DNA from: Actinomycetes bacterium
GTDB taxonomy: Bacteria; Actinomycetota; Acidimicrobiia; Acidimicrobiales; Aldehydirespiratoraceae
Direction: 5' to 3'
NCBI GenBank assembly: GCA_024276495.1
Contig: JAJRXC010000110.1
Location: 38,959 to 102,958 of the forward strand
DNA: 64,000 bases
How positions within the stretch are numbered: the first letter of the stretch is position 1; every line of letters starts with the position of its first letter. Made by a program: the position numbers and the translations under genes. Below the pieces are notes generated by a model, which was not told the DNA's origin, did not search any database, and was given only the letters and a program-made list of their open reading frames with translations. Positions 31,762 to 39,934 of the stretch are shown here, in pieces.

Positions 31762-32879
31762 CCGACGCGTTGCGGACCACGGGCGTCATCTCGCCGGCCA
31801 CCCGAGTCGTTGCCTGCGACCAGGTGGTTCTCGGCACCGGGGTCGGGTTCGCCGGCGACCTCGCCCGTCTCACGGTCACCTACGAGGGCGGCGACGGCCC
31901 GGCGACGATGGTCGCGAAGGTGCCGACCTCGATCGACGACAATCGTGAGGGGTCGGAGCTGCTGGGCGTCTATGAGCGGGAAGTGCGCATGTACTAGGAG
32001 ATCCTGCCGACCCTCGACATCCCCGTTCCCGCGCTCTACTACGCCGACGTCGACCCGAACCCCGACATGGCGAAGCAGATGGAGAGCCTCAGGAAGGCCG
32101 AGCGGCTTCCGGTGTGGTTGTTGCGGATCCTCACCTGGCTGCTGCAGCGGCTCGTGACGCCGAAGACGCGCGCGAGCGTGCTGATCCTCGAAGACCTCGC
32201 GCCGGCCGAGATCGGCGACCAGGTGGCGGGCGCCGACCTCGAGCGGATCGGCGCGGTGCTGGAGTTGGCCGCCCGGCTCCACGCCGCGACCTGGGGTGAT
32301 CGTCTGCCGGCGGGCGGGCCGTGGCTGCAGTCGGGGGGCATCGCGCCGAAGCTGTTCCAAGCGAGCTTTCTCGGTTGGCGCCGGAGCTTCCTCAAAGGCG
32401 AGGGCCGAAACGTCAGCACCCACATGAGATCCCTGCTGGACCGTCTCCGCGACGACGGCGTGGCCCGCAACCGGCGACTCCACGAGGAGCTTCCGCAATG
32501 CCTCGTTCACGGCGACCTCCGACTCGACAACATGTTCTTTCGCGACCACGGAGTGCGCGCCCTCATCGACTGGCAGCTCACCCACATCGGTCCGGCCGTG
32601 GCCGATGTGGCGTACTTCATCGCCGGTTCCGTCGACCCGGCGGTGCCCGAGCGCGAGGTGGAACGCCTGCTCGATCGCTACCACCGGGCGCTCGTGGCTG
32701 CGGGGGTCGACGACTACCCGTTCGACCGGTTCGTCGAGGACTACGACGACGCCCTGCTGGCCGTGCTGGGTTCGGTGACCGCCGTCGAGGTCCTCGACAT
32801 GGGCGACGACCGCGGCCGGGCGCTCGTCGACCGGATGGTCACCCGCCTCGATGCCCGTCTGGCTCGTATCCCGGCCTGA
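31710..32879 (+). pseudogene. Aminoglycoside/acyl phosphotransferase-family (APH) gene interrupted by an in-frame TAG
   Basis: One continuous reading frame of 389 codons except for a single amber codon at 31995-31997. Before it, 95 residues include 'LGTGVGFAGDLARLTVTY' and 'MVAKVPTS' (the ATP-binding Lys region). After it, in the same frame, come 'EILPTLDIPVPALYYADVD', the catalytic 'CLVHGDLRLDNMFF' and the metal-binding 'LIDWQLTHIG'. In this kinase family the junction normally reads like 'REVRFY-E-E-I-P'; GAG to TAG by one change would explain it. The downstream part could restart at ATG 32067 but would lack the nucleotide loop. Natural pseudogene, sequencing error or read-through cannot be told apart here. 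Confidence 0.85.
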
Positions 32880-32888
32880 GCCGGCGAC

Positions 32889-32894
32889 TATCGT
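32889..32894 (+). promoter_or_regulatory. -10-like hexamer for menB
   Basis: TATCGT, 9 nt before the menB ATG at 32904. It sits in the 24-nt gap after the interrupted phosphotransferase gene. No clear -35. Confidence 0.35.
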
Positions 32895-32903
32895 CTCCGG
32901 GAG

Positions 32904-33818
32904 ATGCGCAACGAATCGGTCTCCGACATCTTCGATCCGTCTCGCTGGCGGGACCTGTCGGGATTCGAGGACCTCACCGACATCACCTACCACCGGGCCG
33001 TCGATCAGGGCACGGTGCGAATCGCCTTCGATCGGCCGGAGGTTCGCAACGCCTTCCGGCCGCACACGGTCGACGAGCTCTACCGGTGTCTCGACCACGC
33101 CCGGATGACGAGCGACGTGGGATGTGTGCTGCTCACCGGCAACGGGCCGTCCGCCAACGACGGCGGATGGGCGTTCTGCTCCGGCGGAGATCAGCGGGTC
33201 CGAGGCCGGGCCGGCTACCAGTACGCCGACGGCGAGACCGCCGACTCGGTCGATCCCGCCCGGGCCGCCCGTCTCCACATCCTCGAGGTCCAGCGACTGA
33301 TCCGGATCATGCCGAAGGTCGTGATCGCGGTGGTTCCCGGTTGGGCGGTCGGCGGCGGCCACAGTCTGCACGTGACGGCCGACCTGACCCTGGCCAGCCG
33401 CGAACATGCCGTCTTCAAACAGACCGACACCGACGTCGCCAGCTTCGACGGCGGATTCGGATCGGCCTATCTCGCGCGTCAGATCGGCCAGAAGCGGGCC
33501 CGGGAGATCTTCTTTCTCGGCCGCGACTACTCCGCGGACGACGCCGTGGCGATGGGCATGGCCAACGCGTCGATTCCCCATGCCGACTTGGAGGACACCG
33601 CGCTCGAGTGGGCGGCGGAGATCAACGCCAAGAGCCCGACCGGGCAACGGATGGTGAAGTTCGCGTTCAACCTCATCGACGACGGGCTCGTCGGTCAGCA
33701 GGTCTTCGCGGGTGAGGCGACCCGGCTCGCGTACATGACCGACGAGGCGGTCGAGGGTCGCGACGCCTTCCTCGAGAAGCGGGCGCCGGACTGGTCGGAG
33801 TTCCCCTGGTACTTCTGA
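32904..33818 (+). CDS. menB: 1,4-dihydroxy-2-naphthoyl-CoA synthase
   Basis: Crotonase-fold enzyme that closes the second ring of menaquinone from o-succinylbenzoyl-CoA. 304 aa, normal actinobacterial length. Diagnostic stretches: 'WAFCSGGDQRVRGRAGY', 'GWAVGGGHSLHVTADL', 'QTDTDVASFDGGFGSAYLA' (with the active-site Asp region) and the C-terminal 'DWSEFPWYF', which are specific to MenB rather than generic enoyl-CoA hydratases. A MenJ-like reductase is encoded about 3.6 kb downstream; other men genes are not in the window. Confidence 0.96.
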   Translation: MRNESVSDIFDPSRWRDLSGFEDLTDITYHRAVDQGTVRIAFDRPEVRNAFRPHTVDELYRCLDHARMTSDVGCVLLTGNGPSANDGGWAFCSGGDQRVRGRAGYQYADGETADSVDPARAARLHILEVQRLIRIMPKVVIAVVPGWAVGGGHSLHVTADLTLASREHAVFKQTDTDVASFDGGFGSAYLARQIGQKRAREIFFLGRDYSADDAVAMGMANASIPHADLEDTALEWAAEINAKSPTGQRMVKFAFNLIDDGLVGQQVFAGEATRLAYMTDEAVEGRDAFLEKRAPDWSEFPWYF

Positions 33819-33859
33819 CCGACCCCGATCTGCTCCTGCGGTTCTGGAAGCCGCACGGT

Positions 33860-34501
33860 GTGCTGACCGCATTCACGGATCGTGACGGCAGAGAGACCCT
33901 GGCCGACCACATCGACGTTCCCGACGTGTACGCGGCGGGTCGGTTGGATCGTGACAGCGAGGGACTTCTGTTGTTGGCCCGGGGCAAGGGGCTGCGTAGC
34001 GCCCTGATGCGGCCCGACATCGGTCATCCACGGACGTATCTGGTGCAGGTCGAGGGGATTCCCGGGCCCGAGGCGCTGGGCCGTCTCGCCCGGGGTGTCG
34101 AGCTGAAGGACGGGCGCACCCGTCGGGCCGAGGCGGAGTTGCTCGCCGAGCCTCCCGATCTGCCCGAGCGGCCGGTTCCGATCCGCGTGCGGGCGACGAT
34201 TCCCGACTGCTGGTTGCGGCTGTCCCTCACCGAGGGCCGGAATCGTCAGGTGCGGCGGATGACCGCCGCGGTCGGTCATCCGACGCTGCGGCTCGTACGG
34301 GAGCGGATCGGTCCGATCGGCCTCGACGGCCTGGTGCCCGGCCGATGGGACGTCGTGTCCGCCGACGACGTGGCGGCGCTGACCGCCGGGCTGCGTTCGC
34401 GAGCGCGAGACACCCGGGGTCGAGACGCCGTCGTCAGGCGGGAAGGGTCCAGTCGACGGGCGCGCGGCCGGCCTCGACGAGGGCCGCGTTCGCCCGGCTG
34501 A
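33860..34501 (+). CDS. RluE/RsuA-family pseudouridine synthase (start uncertain)
   Basis: Catalytic-domain-only pseudouridine synthase of the RsuA/RluB/E/F group, probably modifying 23S rRNA. Seen: 'GRLDRDSEGLLLLA' with the catalytic Asp, 'KTYLVQVEG'-like 'RTYLVQVEGIP', and 'LTEGRNRQVRRMTAAVGHPTL'. No S4 domain. The GTG at 33860 is the first conventional start, but the preceding in-frame codons read 'LLRFWKPHG', which is the conserved family N-terminus. Translation therefore probably begins upstream, perhaps at a CTG at 33815 that overlaps the menB stop. The C-terminus is long and Arg-rich, and the gene overlaps convergent ung by 68 nt. Confidence 0.85.
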   Translation: MLTAFTDRDGRETLADHIDVPDVYAAGRLDRDSEGLLLLARGKGLRSALMRPDIGHPRTYLVQVEGIPGPEALGRLARGVELKDGRTRRAEAELLAEPPDLPERPVPIRVRATIPDCWLRLSLTEGRNRQVRRMTAAVGHPTLRLVRERIGPIGLDGLVPGRWDVVSADDVAALTAGLRSRARDTRGRDAVVRREGSSRRARGRPRRGPRSPG

Positions 34502-35102
34502 ACGGCGCGGTGCCGAAGAATCCCTTGTGGGCGGACAGCGGTGACGGGTGCGGCGACTCGATGACGGTGTGGCGGGGTCGGTCGACCAGGGCCGCCTTCC
34601 GGCGGGCCGCCGCGCCCCACAAGATGAAGACGACCCGGTCCGGTTTCGCGTTGACCGCGGCGATGACCTCGTCGGTGAACCGTTCCCATCCCCGGTTCTG
34701 ATGACTGGCCGCCTGATGGGCCCGAACGGTGAGGGTGGTGTTCAACAACAGCACCCCCTGGCGGGCCCAGGCCTCGAGGTTGCCGTGGGAGGGAATCTCG
34801 ATTCCGAGGTCGTCGTGGAGCTCCTTGTGGATGTTCTGGAGCGAGGGTGGGATCCGGGTTCGTCCGGCGACCGAGAAGCACAACCCGTGCGCCTGTCCCG
34901 GTCCGTGGTAGGGGTCCTGGCCGAGGATCAGGACCTTGACCTCGGAGAGCGGCGTCAGGTGGAGTGCGGCGAAGACCTGGTCGTGGGGCGGATAGACCTC
35001 GTGGCGTGCGCGTTCGTCGTGGACGAAGGCCATGAGCTCGGCCCAGTAGGGCTTGTCGAACTCGCCGCGGAGAACGGGATTCCAGTCGGTGCGCGCGGCC
35101 AT
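34434..35102 (-). CDS. ung: Uracil-DNA glycosylase
   Basis: Family 1 UDG that removes uracil from DNA in base excision repair. 222 aa, normal length. Seen: the water-activating loop 'LGQDPYHGPGQAHGLCFSV', 'LLLNTTLTVRAHQAASH', and the DNA-intercalating/His loop 'ESPHPSPLSAHKGFFG'. Start ATG 35102; a TGTGAT hexamer lies exactly 6 nt upstream and no Shine-Dalgarno is seen, so it may be leaderless. Longer frames to 35540 overlap the TauD gene and were rejected. Confidence 0.97.
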   Translation of the reverse strand: MAARTDWNPVLRGEFDKPYWAELMAFVHDERARHEVYPPHDQVFAALHLTPLSEVKVLILGQDPYHGPGQAHGLCFSVAGRTRIPPSLQNIHKELHDDLGIEIPSHGNLEAWARQGVLLLNTTLTVRAHQAASHQNRGWERFTDEVIAAVNAKPDRVVFILWGAAARRKAALVDRPRHTVIESPHPSPLSAHKGFFGTAPFSRANAALVEAGRAPVDWTLPA

Positions 35103-35110
35103 GGTGCCGA

Positions 35111-36079
35111 TCACACGGGTCGCGTGCCGACGATGCTGGCTCGTTCCATGATGCGGGTGTCGGGGTGGTAGTCGCTCGATGCGTAGTGCTGCACGGAGAC
35201 ATTGTCCCAGAACGCTACGGTGTGGGGCTCCCATCGGAGCCGGAACTGGTATTCGATCACGTTGGCCTGGGCCAGGAGGTGGGTGATGACGGTTCGGCTC
35301 TCCTCGTCGTCCATGCCCTCGATGTGGGAGGTGAAGTAACCGTTGACGTAGATCAGCTTTCGCCCGGTGACCGGATGCGTGCGCACGACCGGGTGACGAA
35401 CGAGCGGATAGGTCGCGCGCATCTCCTCGAACTTGTCGTCGGGGACCTGGTGGGCGAACGCGAGCATGTAGTCGTGGATGGCGTGGAGGTCGTCGATGCG
35501 GTCCTTCCATTCGTCGGTGAGGCCGTCGTAGGCGGCGCACGCGTCGGAAAAGAGCGTGTCGCCGCCGGTGCGCGGGACCTGAATCGCATGGAGGATGGCT
35601 CCCATCGACGGTTCGGCCCGCCAGCTGACGTCGTGGTGCCAGCCGTTCTCGAAGCCGCCGGTGTCGGCTCCCTTCTCGAAGTGGACGAGCTCGGGGTGCT
35701 CCTCGTTGCCCGCGATGAACGGGTGGATCTCGAGGTCACCGAATCGCCGTGCGAACTCGACGTGTTGGGCGGGGGTGATCGGCTGGTCACGGAAGTACAC
35801 GATCTTGTAGTCCGTCAGGGCGCGGCGGATGTCGTCGATCACCGCGTCGGGCAGATCGGTGGTGAGGTCGACACCGCGGATCTCCGCGCCGAGGGTGACC
35901 CCGCGGGGGACCACCTCGATGTGCGCGAAGTCCGGTTGCGCGAGTCGCTGCCGCTCGTCGGCCAGGTGCAGCCACGGGCCGAGCGAGATCCCGAATCGTT
36001 CGATCACGACGCGGCCGGGGGCGACCCGGCTCGCCGGGTCGGTCGTCCCGGCGACGATGTCGGACTGGGTCGTGGTCAT
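35111..36079 (-). CDS. TauD/TfdA-family Fe(II)/2-oxoglutarate dioxygenase
   Basis: 322 aa. Seen: 'GVTLGAEIRGVDLT' opening, iron ligands 'WHHDVSW' (H and D) and 'VQHYASSDY' (second H), and the 2-oxoglutarate-binding Arg in 'RIMERASI'. Members hydroxylate or desulfonate small sulfonates, aryloxy acids or alkyl sulfates; the substrate here cannot be read. Its ATG overlaps the TetR stop (ATGA, 36076-36079), so regulator and enzyme form one operon and the regulator likely responds to the substrate or product. Confidence 0.92.
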   Translation of the reverse strand: MTTTQSDIVAGTTDPASRVAPGRVVIERFGISLGPWLHLADERQRLAQPDFAHIEVVPRGVTLGAEIRGVDLTTDLPDAVIDDIRRALTDYKIVYFRDQPITPAQHVEFARRFGDLEIHPFIAGNEEHPELVHFEKGADTGGFENGWHHDVSWRAEPSMGAILHAIQVPRTGGDTLFSDACAAYDGLTDEWKDRIDDLHAIHDYMLAFAHQVPDDKFEEMRATYPLVRHPVVRTHPVTGRKLIYVNGYFTSHIEGMDDEESRTVITHLLAQANVIEYQFRLRWEPHTVAFWDNVSVQHYASSDYHPDTRIMERASIVGTRPV

Positions 36080-36738
36080 GTGGGCTCCATCGATCGGGCG
36101 GCGTCGCCGTACAGGCCGGCGACCAACAGTCGGGTGGTGTGCGAGAACAGGTGGTCGCCGTCGACGGTCGTGAACGACGAGAGATGACGGTGAAAGTTCG
36201 GATGGGTCGACTCGTCGATCTCGACGAGGTCGCCGAGTCCGCCCGGACCGTTCGCCGGAAACCGCTCGACGCTCTGGTCGACGAGAGCGAAGCCGACGGT
36301 GTGCCAGAAGATCGACCGGAAGGCGAGCACCGCACCATCACCGCGATAGCCGATCTCCTCCATCAGCGCGAGGCCCTGCTCGACCGACTGCACCACGGCG
36401 TTCGACATTCGTCCGTCGCTCGCGTAGAGGGGGAGAAGGTTGCGATCGGCGACGAGATGGCGGCGAAGCGCCTCGCACAAGGCGACGGCTCGATCCGGCC
36501 ACGGTGCCCCGACGGGCAGGGGCGGGAGCCGGACCCGAGCGAGGCCATGACGGGCCACGGCGTCGAGCAGCGCCTCCTTGTTGTCGAAACGCAGATAGAT
36601 CGTCATCGGGTTGACGTCGAGCTCGGCGGCGAGCTTTCGCATCGAGAACTCGGCGAGCCCGTGCTCGGAGATGAGGCGGTGGGCGACCTCGACGATGTCC
36701 TCGGGGCGCAGGCCCGTGGTTCGTGTCGTGGTCGTCAT
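36076..36738 (-). CDS. TetR-family regulator of the TauD-like dioxygenase
   Basis: 220 aa. The N-terminal helix-turn-helix 'FSMRKLAAELDVNPMTIYLRFDNKEALLDAV' region (abbreviated motif 'ELDVNPMTIYLRF') is typical TetR; the C-terminal half matches the TetR_C tetracycline-repressor-like type ('HTVGFALVDQSVERFP'). Start ATG 36738 is set by a TATAGT hexamer exactly 6 nt upstream, which is itself inside a perfect palindrome, so the gene is probably leaderless and self-repressed. Confidence 0.92.
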   Translation of the reverse strand: MTTTTRTTGLRPEDIVEVAHRLISEHGLAEFSMRKLAAELDVNPMTIYLRFDNKEALLDAVARHGLARVRLPPLPVGAPWPDRAVALCEALRRHLVADRNLLPLYASDGRMSNAVVQSVEQGLALMEEIGYRGDGAVLAFRSIFWHTVGFALVDQSVERFPANGPGGLGDLVEIDESTHPNFHRHLSSFTTVDGDHLFSHTTRLLVAGLYGDAARSMEPT

Positions 36739-36744
36739 GCGCTG

Positions 36745-36760
36745 ACTATACAGCGTATAG
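36745..36760 (-). promoter_or_regulatory. Leaderless promoter overlapped by TetR-type operator
   Basis: CTATAC-AGC-GTATAG (36746-36760) is a perfect 15-bp palindrome. Its edge overlaps TATAGT (36745-36750, minus strand), the -10-like hexamer 6 nt before the tetR ATG. A second overlapping dyad, CGCTG...CAGCG, is also present. Binding here would block the promoter: classic autoregulation, inferred from layout. Confidence 0.6.
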
Positions 36761-36829
36761 CGCAGTGGTGCCACACCCCGACCCGGCGTGGTCCGCGGCG
36801 AAGCCACGGTGCGGCGCGAGAATCGGGTG

Positions 36830-37366
36830 GTGAGCGACACGACCGACACGGCCGACCTCTGGCTGTCCAACGAAGACCTCGAGACGGTCCGGGGCCGGGT
36901 GCCGATGGTCTATGTCGACGCGGTGCCGGTGCGTGTCGACGAGCTCGGTGAGGTCACCCAGATCGGGCTTCTCCTGCGAGCCATGCCCGACGGGACGGTC
37001 AGTCGCGCCCTCGTCACGGGCCGGGTCCTGTTCGGCGAACGCATCCGCAACGCCCTGCTTCGTCATCTCGAAAAGGACCTCGGGCCGATGTCGCTGCCCC
37101 GGATCCCGGCCAACCCCACACCCTTCACCGTCGCGGAGTACTTCCCGGACCCGACGATCTCCGGGTTCCACGATCCTCGCCAGCACGCGGTCAGCCTCGC
37201 CTATGTCGTCCCGATCGGCGGTGACCCCGAACCCTCGGCCGATTCCCTCGACCTGAGTTGGGTCACCCCCGACGAGGCCGCCAGTCCCGAGGTGCGCAGT
37301 GAGATGACCGGCGGCCACGACCGCCTCCTGCGGCTCGCCCTCGCCCACGTCTGCCAACTGCCCTGA
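36830..37366 (+). CDS. DUF4916 Nudix-like protein
   Basis: 178 aa from GTG 36830. Matches the actinobacterial DUF4916 family, which has a Nudix-like fold: 'LWLSNEDLETVRGRVPMVYVDAVPVRVDELGEVTQ' region (short motif 'RVPMVYVDAVPVRVDE'), 'ALLRHLEKDLGPMSLP', 'FTVAEYFPDP', and 'DPRQHAVSLAYVVP'. A canonical Nudix box is not visible, so hydrolase activity is doubtful. GAGAAT lies exactly 6 nt upstream of the GTG at 36830; in-frame GTGs at 36788 and 36827 are alternatives. Confidence 0.85.
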   Translation: MSDTTDTADLWLSNEDLETVRGRVPMVYVDAVPVRVDELGEVTQIGLLLRAMPDGTVSRALVTGRVLFGERIRNALLRHLEKDLGPMSLPRIPANPTPFTVAEYFPDPTISGFHDPRQHAVSLAYVVPIGGDPEPSADSLDLSWVTPDEAASPEVRSEMTGGHDRLLRLALAHVCQLP

Positions 37367-37420
37367 GGGTTCCCCCACGCGGGTGAGGGTTCGTCCACCG
37401 AATCGGTGACAATGAGACCC

Positions 37421-38638
37421 ATGGAGCATCGCGACGTCGTGGTCATCGGGGGTGGCCCGGCCGGAGCCGCCGCCGCGATCCGCGCCGCTCGGGCCGGCGC
37501 CACGGTGCGGGTGTTCGAGAAGGCCGCGGCGGGCCGCGACAAGGTCTGCGGCGACGGCCTCACCCCGCGGGCGGTCCACGCGCTCGACGAGCTCGAGATC
37601 GACATGACCAGCGCCCACCGGATCGACGGACTGCGCATGATCGCCGGTCGCACCCGTCGAGAGCTCCCGTGGCCCGACAACGGACGCTTCGCACCCAACG
37701 GCGCGGTCTGGCCCCGGCGGCTGCTCGACGCCCACCTGATGGCCGCGGCGGCCGAGGCCGGCGCCGAGATCGAGTGGGAGGTAGAGGCCATCCCCCGGCT
37801 CGACGGTTCGCGGGTGATCGGCGTGGAGGCCGCCGGCCGTCGTTGGTCGGCCGACCTCACCATCGTCGCCACCGGTGCGCCGGGCGCGGTCGCCCGGATG
37901 CTCGGCGCGCAGCGCGTCGACAACGAGCCCTTCGGTCTCGCCATCCGCACCTACGTCGACACCCCCCGCCACGCCGACCGCCATCTCGAGGCCTGCCTGA
38001 CCCTTCGTGACGAAGCCGGAACCGCCGTGCCCGGCTACGGCTGGATGTTCCCCGCCGGCGACGGCACGGTCAACATCGGCGTCGGTGCGCTCTCGACGAT
38101 GAAGGGCTTCAAGAAGCTCAACCTCAACTCGCTGCTCGACTCCTACCGCGACCTCGTCCGAGACGAGTGGTCGCTCGGCGCGTTCACCGAACGCCCCCGG
38201 GCCTGGCGTCTCCCGATGAGCGTGCAACGGCGCCACGGGCCCGGCTGGGTCGCGATCGGTGACGCCGCCGGCCTCATCAACCCCATGAACGGCGAGGGCA
38301 TCGACTACGGGCTCGAGTCGGGGATGCTCGCCGCCGATCTCTTCATTGCGGACCCGGCCACCGCGGCGGTCGAATACGACCGGCTGATCGGTGAGCGGTT
38401 CGACGCGTTTCTCCGTACGGGTCGCCGCTTCAGCTTTCTGATCGGTCACCCGTGGATCCTTCGCAACGGACTGCGGATCGCGGTGGGGACCCAGACGATC
38501 GCCGACATCACCCTCCAGGTCATGGGGAACCTCGTCGACACCGACACCCCGGGTGCGGCCGGTCGGGTGCTCCGGGTCGCCGACCGGGCGCTGGCGCTCG
38601 CAGACCCCGTCCTGCGCCGCACCCGCGCCGCTGCCTGA
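37421..38638 (+). CDS. Geranylgeranyl reductase-family FAD protein, MenJ-like
   Basis: 405 aa flavoprotein of the geranylgeranyl reductase family. Seen: FAD Rossmann 'VVVIGGGPAGAAAAIRAARAG', 'KVCGDGLTPRAVHALDEL', and the second FAD motif 'AIGDAAGLINPMNGEGIDY'. In mycobacteria the closest group (MenJ) saturates one isoprene unit of menaquinone; presence of menB in the same window supports that reading, though archaeal-type lipid reductases are related. Start ATG 37421 is favoured by GACAAT 7 nt upstream; GTG 37406 and ATG 37412 are in frame. Confidence 0.85.
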   Translation: MEHRDVVVIGGGPAGAAAAIRAARAGATVRVFEKAAAGRDKVCGDGLTPRAVHALDELEIDMTSAHRIDGLRMIAGRTRRELPWPDNGRFAPNGAVWPRRLLDAHLMAAAAEAGAEIEWEVEAIPRLDGSRVIGVEAAGRRWSADLTIVATGAPGAVARMLGAQRVDNEPFGLAIRTYVDTPRHADRHLEACLTLRDEAGTAVPGYGWMFPAGDGTVNIGVGALSTMKGFKKLNLNSLLDSYRDLVRDEWSLGAFTERPRAWRLPMSVQRRHGPGWVAIGDAAGLINPMNGEGIDYGLESGMLAADLFIADPATAAVEYDRLIGERFDAFLRTGRRFSFLIGHPWILRNGLRIAVGTQTIADITLQVMGNLVDTDTPGAAGRVLRVADRALALADPVLRRTRAAA

Positions 38639-38695
38639 GCGCCGGCGCGCGAGCCGCGATCGGGCCCGCATTCTCCCGGAGCGAGCCGCGGTCAG

Positions 38696-38701
38696 TAGAT
38701 T
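38696..38701 (+). promoter_or_regulatory. -10-like hexamer for amidohydrolase 1
   Basis: TAGATT exactly 6 nt before the ATG at 38708; no ribosome site is visible. Confidence 0.45.
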
Positions 38702-38707
38702 GACCCC

Positions 38708-39934
38708 ATGAGCGACGTCACTCCCGCTGAAGAAGATCTTCCGCTGATGATCTCGGTCGATGACCATGTCATGGAGCCGAAGGACCTCTGGCAGCAACAG
38801 CTGCCCCCGAGCCTGCGCGAGCGGGGCCCTCGGGTCGTCCAGGAGATGGTCCGGCTCAAATTCGAAGGCGGGCACTACGGATTCGAGCGCAACGACCCCG
38901 ACGGGCAGATGTGCGACGTCTGGATCTACGAGGACAGCGTGACGCCGACCGGCTTCCTGCACGGCCCGGCCGGGGTACCCCGTGCGCAGCAACGCAACGT
39001 GGCCGCGGTCTACGAGGACTTCCGACCCGGGACCTACGACCAGACCGCCCGCCTGGCCGACATGGACCTGAACCATGTCGAGGCGGCCATCAACTATCCG
39101 AACATCTTCCCCCGTTTCTGCGGCCAGGGGTTTCTCGAGCGAGACGACAAGGACCTCGCCCTGCAGTGTCTGAAGATCTACAACGACTGGATGATCGACG
39201 ACTGGGGTGGTGGGGTCGGCAAGGGTCGGTTGATTCCGCTGACGCTGGTTCCCCTGTGGGATCCGCAGATGGCGGCCGACGAGGTCCGGCGCTGCGCGGC
39301 TAAGGGGAGCTTCGCGATCGCGTTCTCGGAGAACCCGTCCAAGCTCGGTTGCGCCACGATGTACAGCGGTGAGTGGGATGTGCTCTGGCAGGCGTGTCAG
39401 GACACCGAGACGACGGTGTCGATGCACATCGGATCGTCGTCGTCGATGCCGACGACCTCCGACGACGCACCCCTGGCCACGTCGATGTCGCTCTACGCGC
39501 AAAACGCCGAGGGGTCGTTCGTGGACTGGGTGTTTTCCGGCGCGCTCGAGCGCTTCCCCACCCTGAAGATCGCCTACGCCGAGAGCCAGGTCGGCTGGAT
39601 GCCGTTCCAGATGGAGCGGATGGACTCGGTGTTTCGGGAAGGTCGGGGCGGCGTCGGGGGTGACGGGCCACTGCCCAGCGAGATCGCCCGGGGTCGGGTG
39701 TTCGGCTGCATCTTCGACGATCTCGTCGGTCTGAAGCAGCGCGACGACGTGGGCATCGATCAGATCCTCTTCGAGACCGACTATCCCCACTCCGATGGCA
39801 CGTTCCCCCATTCGCGCAAGGTCGCCCATTCGATGTTCGCAGCCGTCGGCATGAACGCCGAGGAGTGCTACAAGGTCCTGCGCGGCAACGCGATCACGGC
39901 CTACGGGCTCGAGCGCTTCGGGATCACCGAGTAG
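38708..39934 (+). CDS. Amidohydrolase-2 family metal hydrolase (paralogue 1)
   Basis: 408-aa TIM-barrel amidohydrolase of the ACMSD / resorcylate decarboxylase-like group (PF04909). Seen: 'ISVDDHVMEP' (first metal His), 'RLADMDLNHVEAAINYP', 'HIGSSSSMPTTS', 'YAESQVGWMPFQMERMD', and the C-terminal 'FETDYPHSDGTFPHSRK' with the metal-binding Asp. Reaction could be hydrolysis or decarboxylation. It shares most of these motifs with the amidohydrolase at 43394, indicating a duplication. The 3' end overlaps ald by 11 nt in convergent orientation. Confidence 0.88.
   Translation: MSDVTPAEEDLPLMISVDDHVMEPKDLWQQQLPPSLRERGPRVVQEMVRLKFEGGHYGFERNDPDGQMCDVWIYEDSVTPTGFLHGPAGVPRAQQRNVAAVYEDFRPGTYDQTARLADMDLNHVEAAINYPNIFPRFCGQGFLERDDKDLALQCLKIYNDWMIDDWGGGVGKGRLIPLTLVPLWDPQMAADEVRRCAAKGSFAIAFSENPSKLGCATMYSGEWDVLWQACQDTETTVSMHIGSSSSMPTTSDDAPLATSMSLYAQNAEGSFVDWVFSGALERFPTLKIAYAESQVGWMPFQMERMDSVFREGRGGVGGDGPLPSEIARGRVFGCIFDDLVGLKQRDDVGIDQILFETDYPHSDGTFPHSRKVAHSMFAAVGMNAEECYKVLRGNAITAYGLERFGITE

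Noticed and set aside
38639..38648. GCGCCGGCGC palindrome after the MenJ-like gene as a terminator
   Set aside because: It has no loop and is a likely chance palindrome in very GC-rich sequence.
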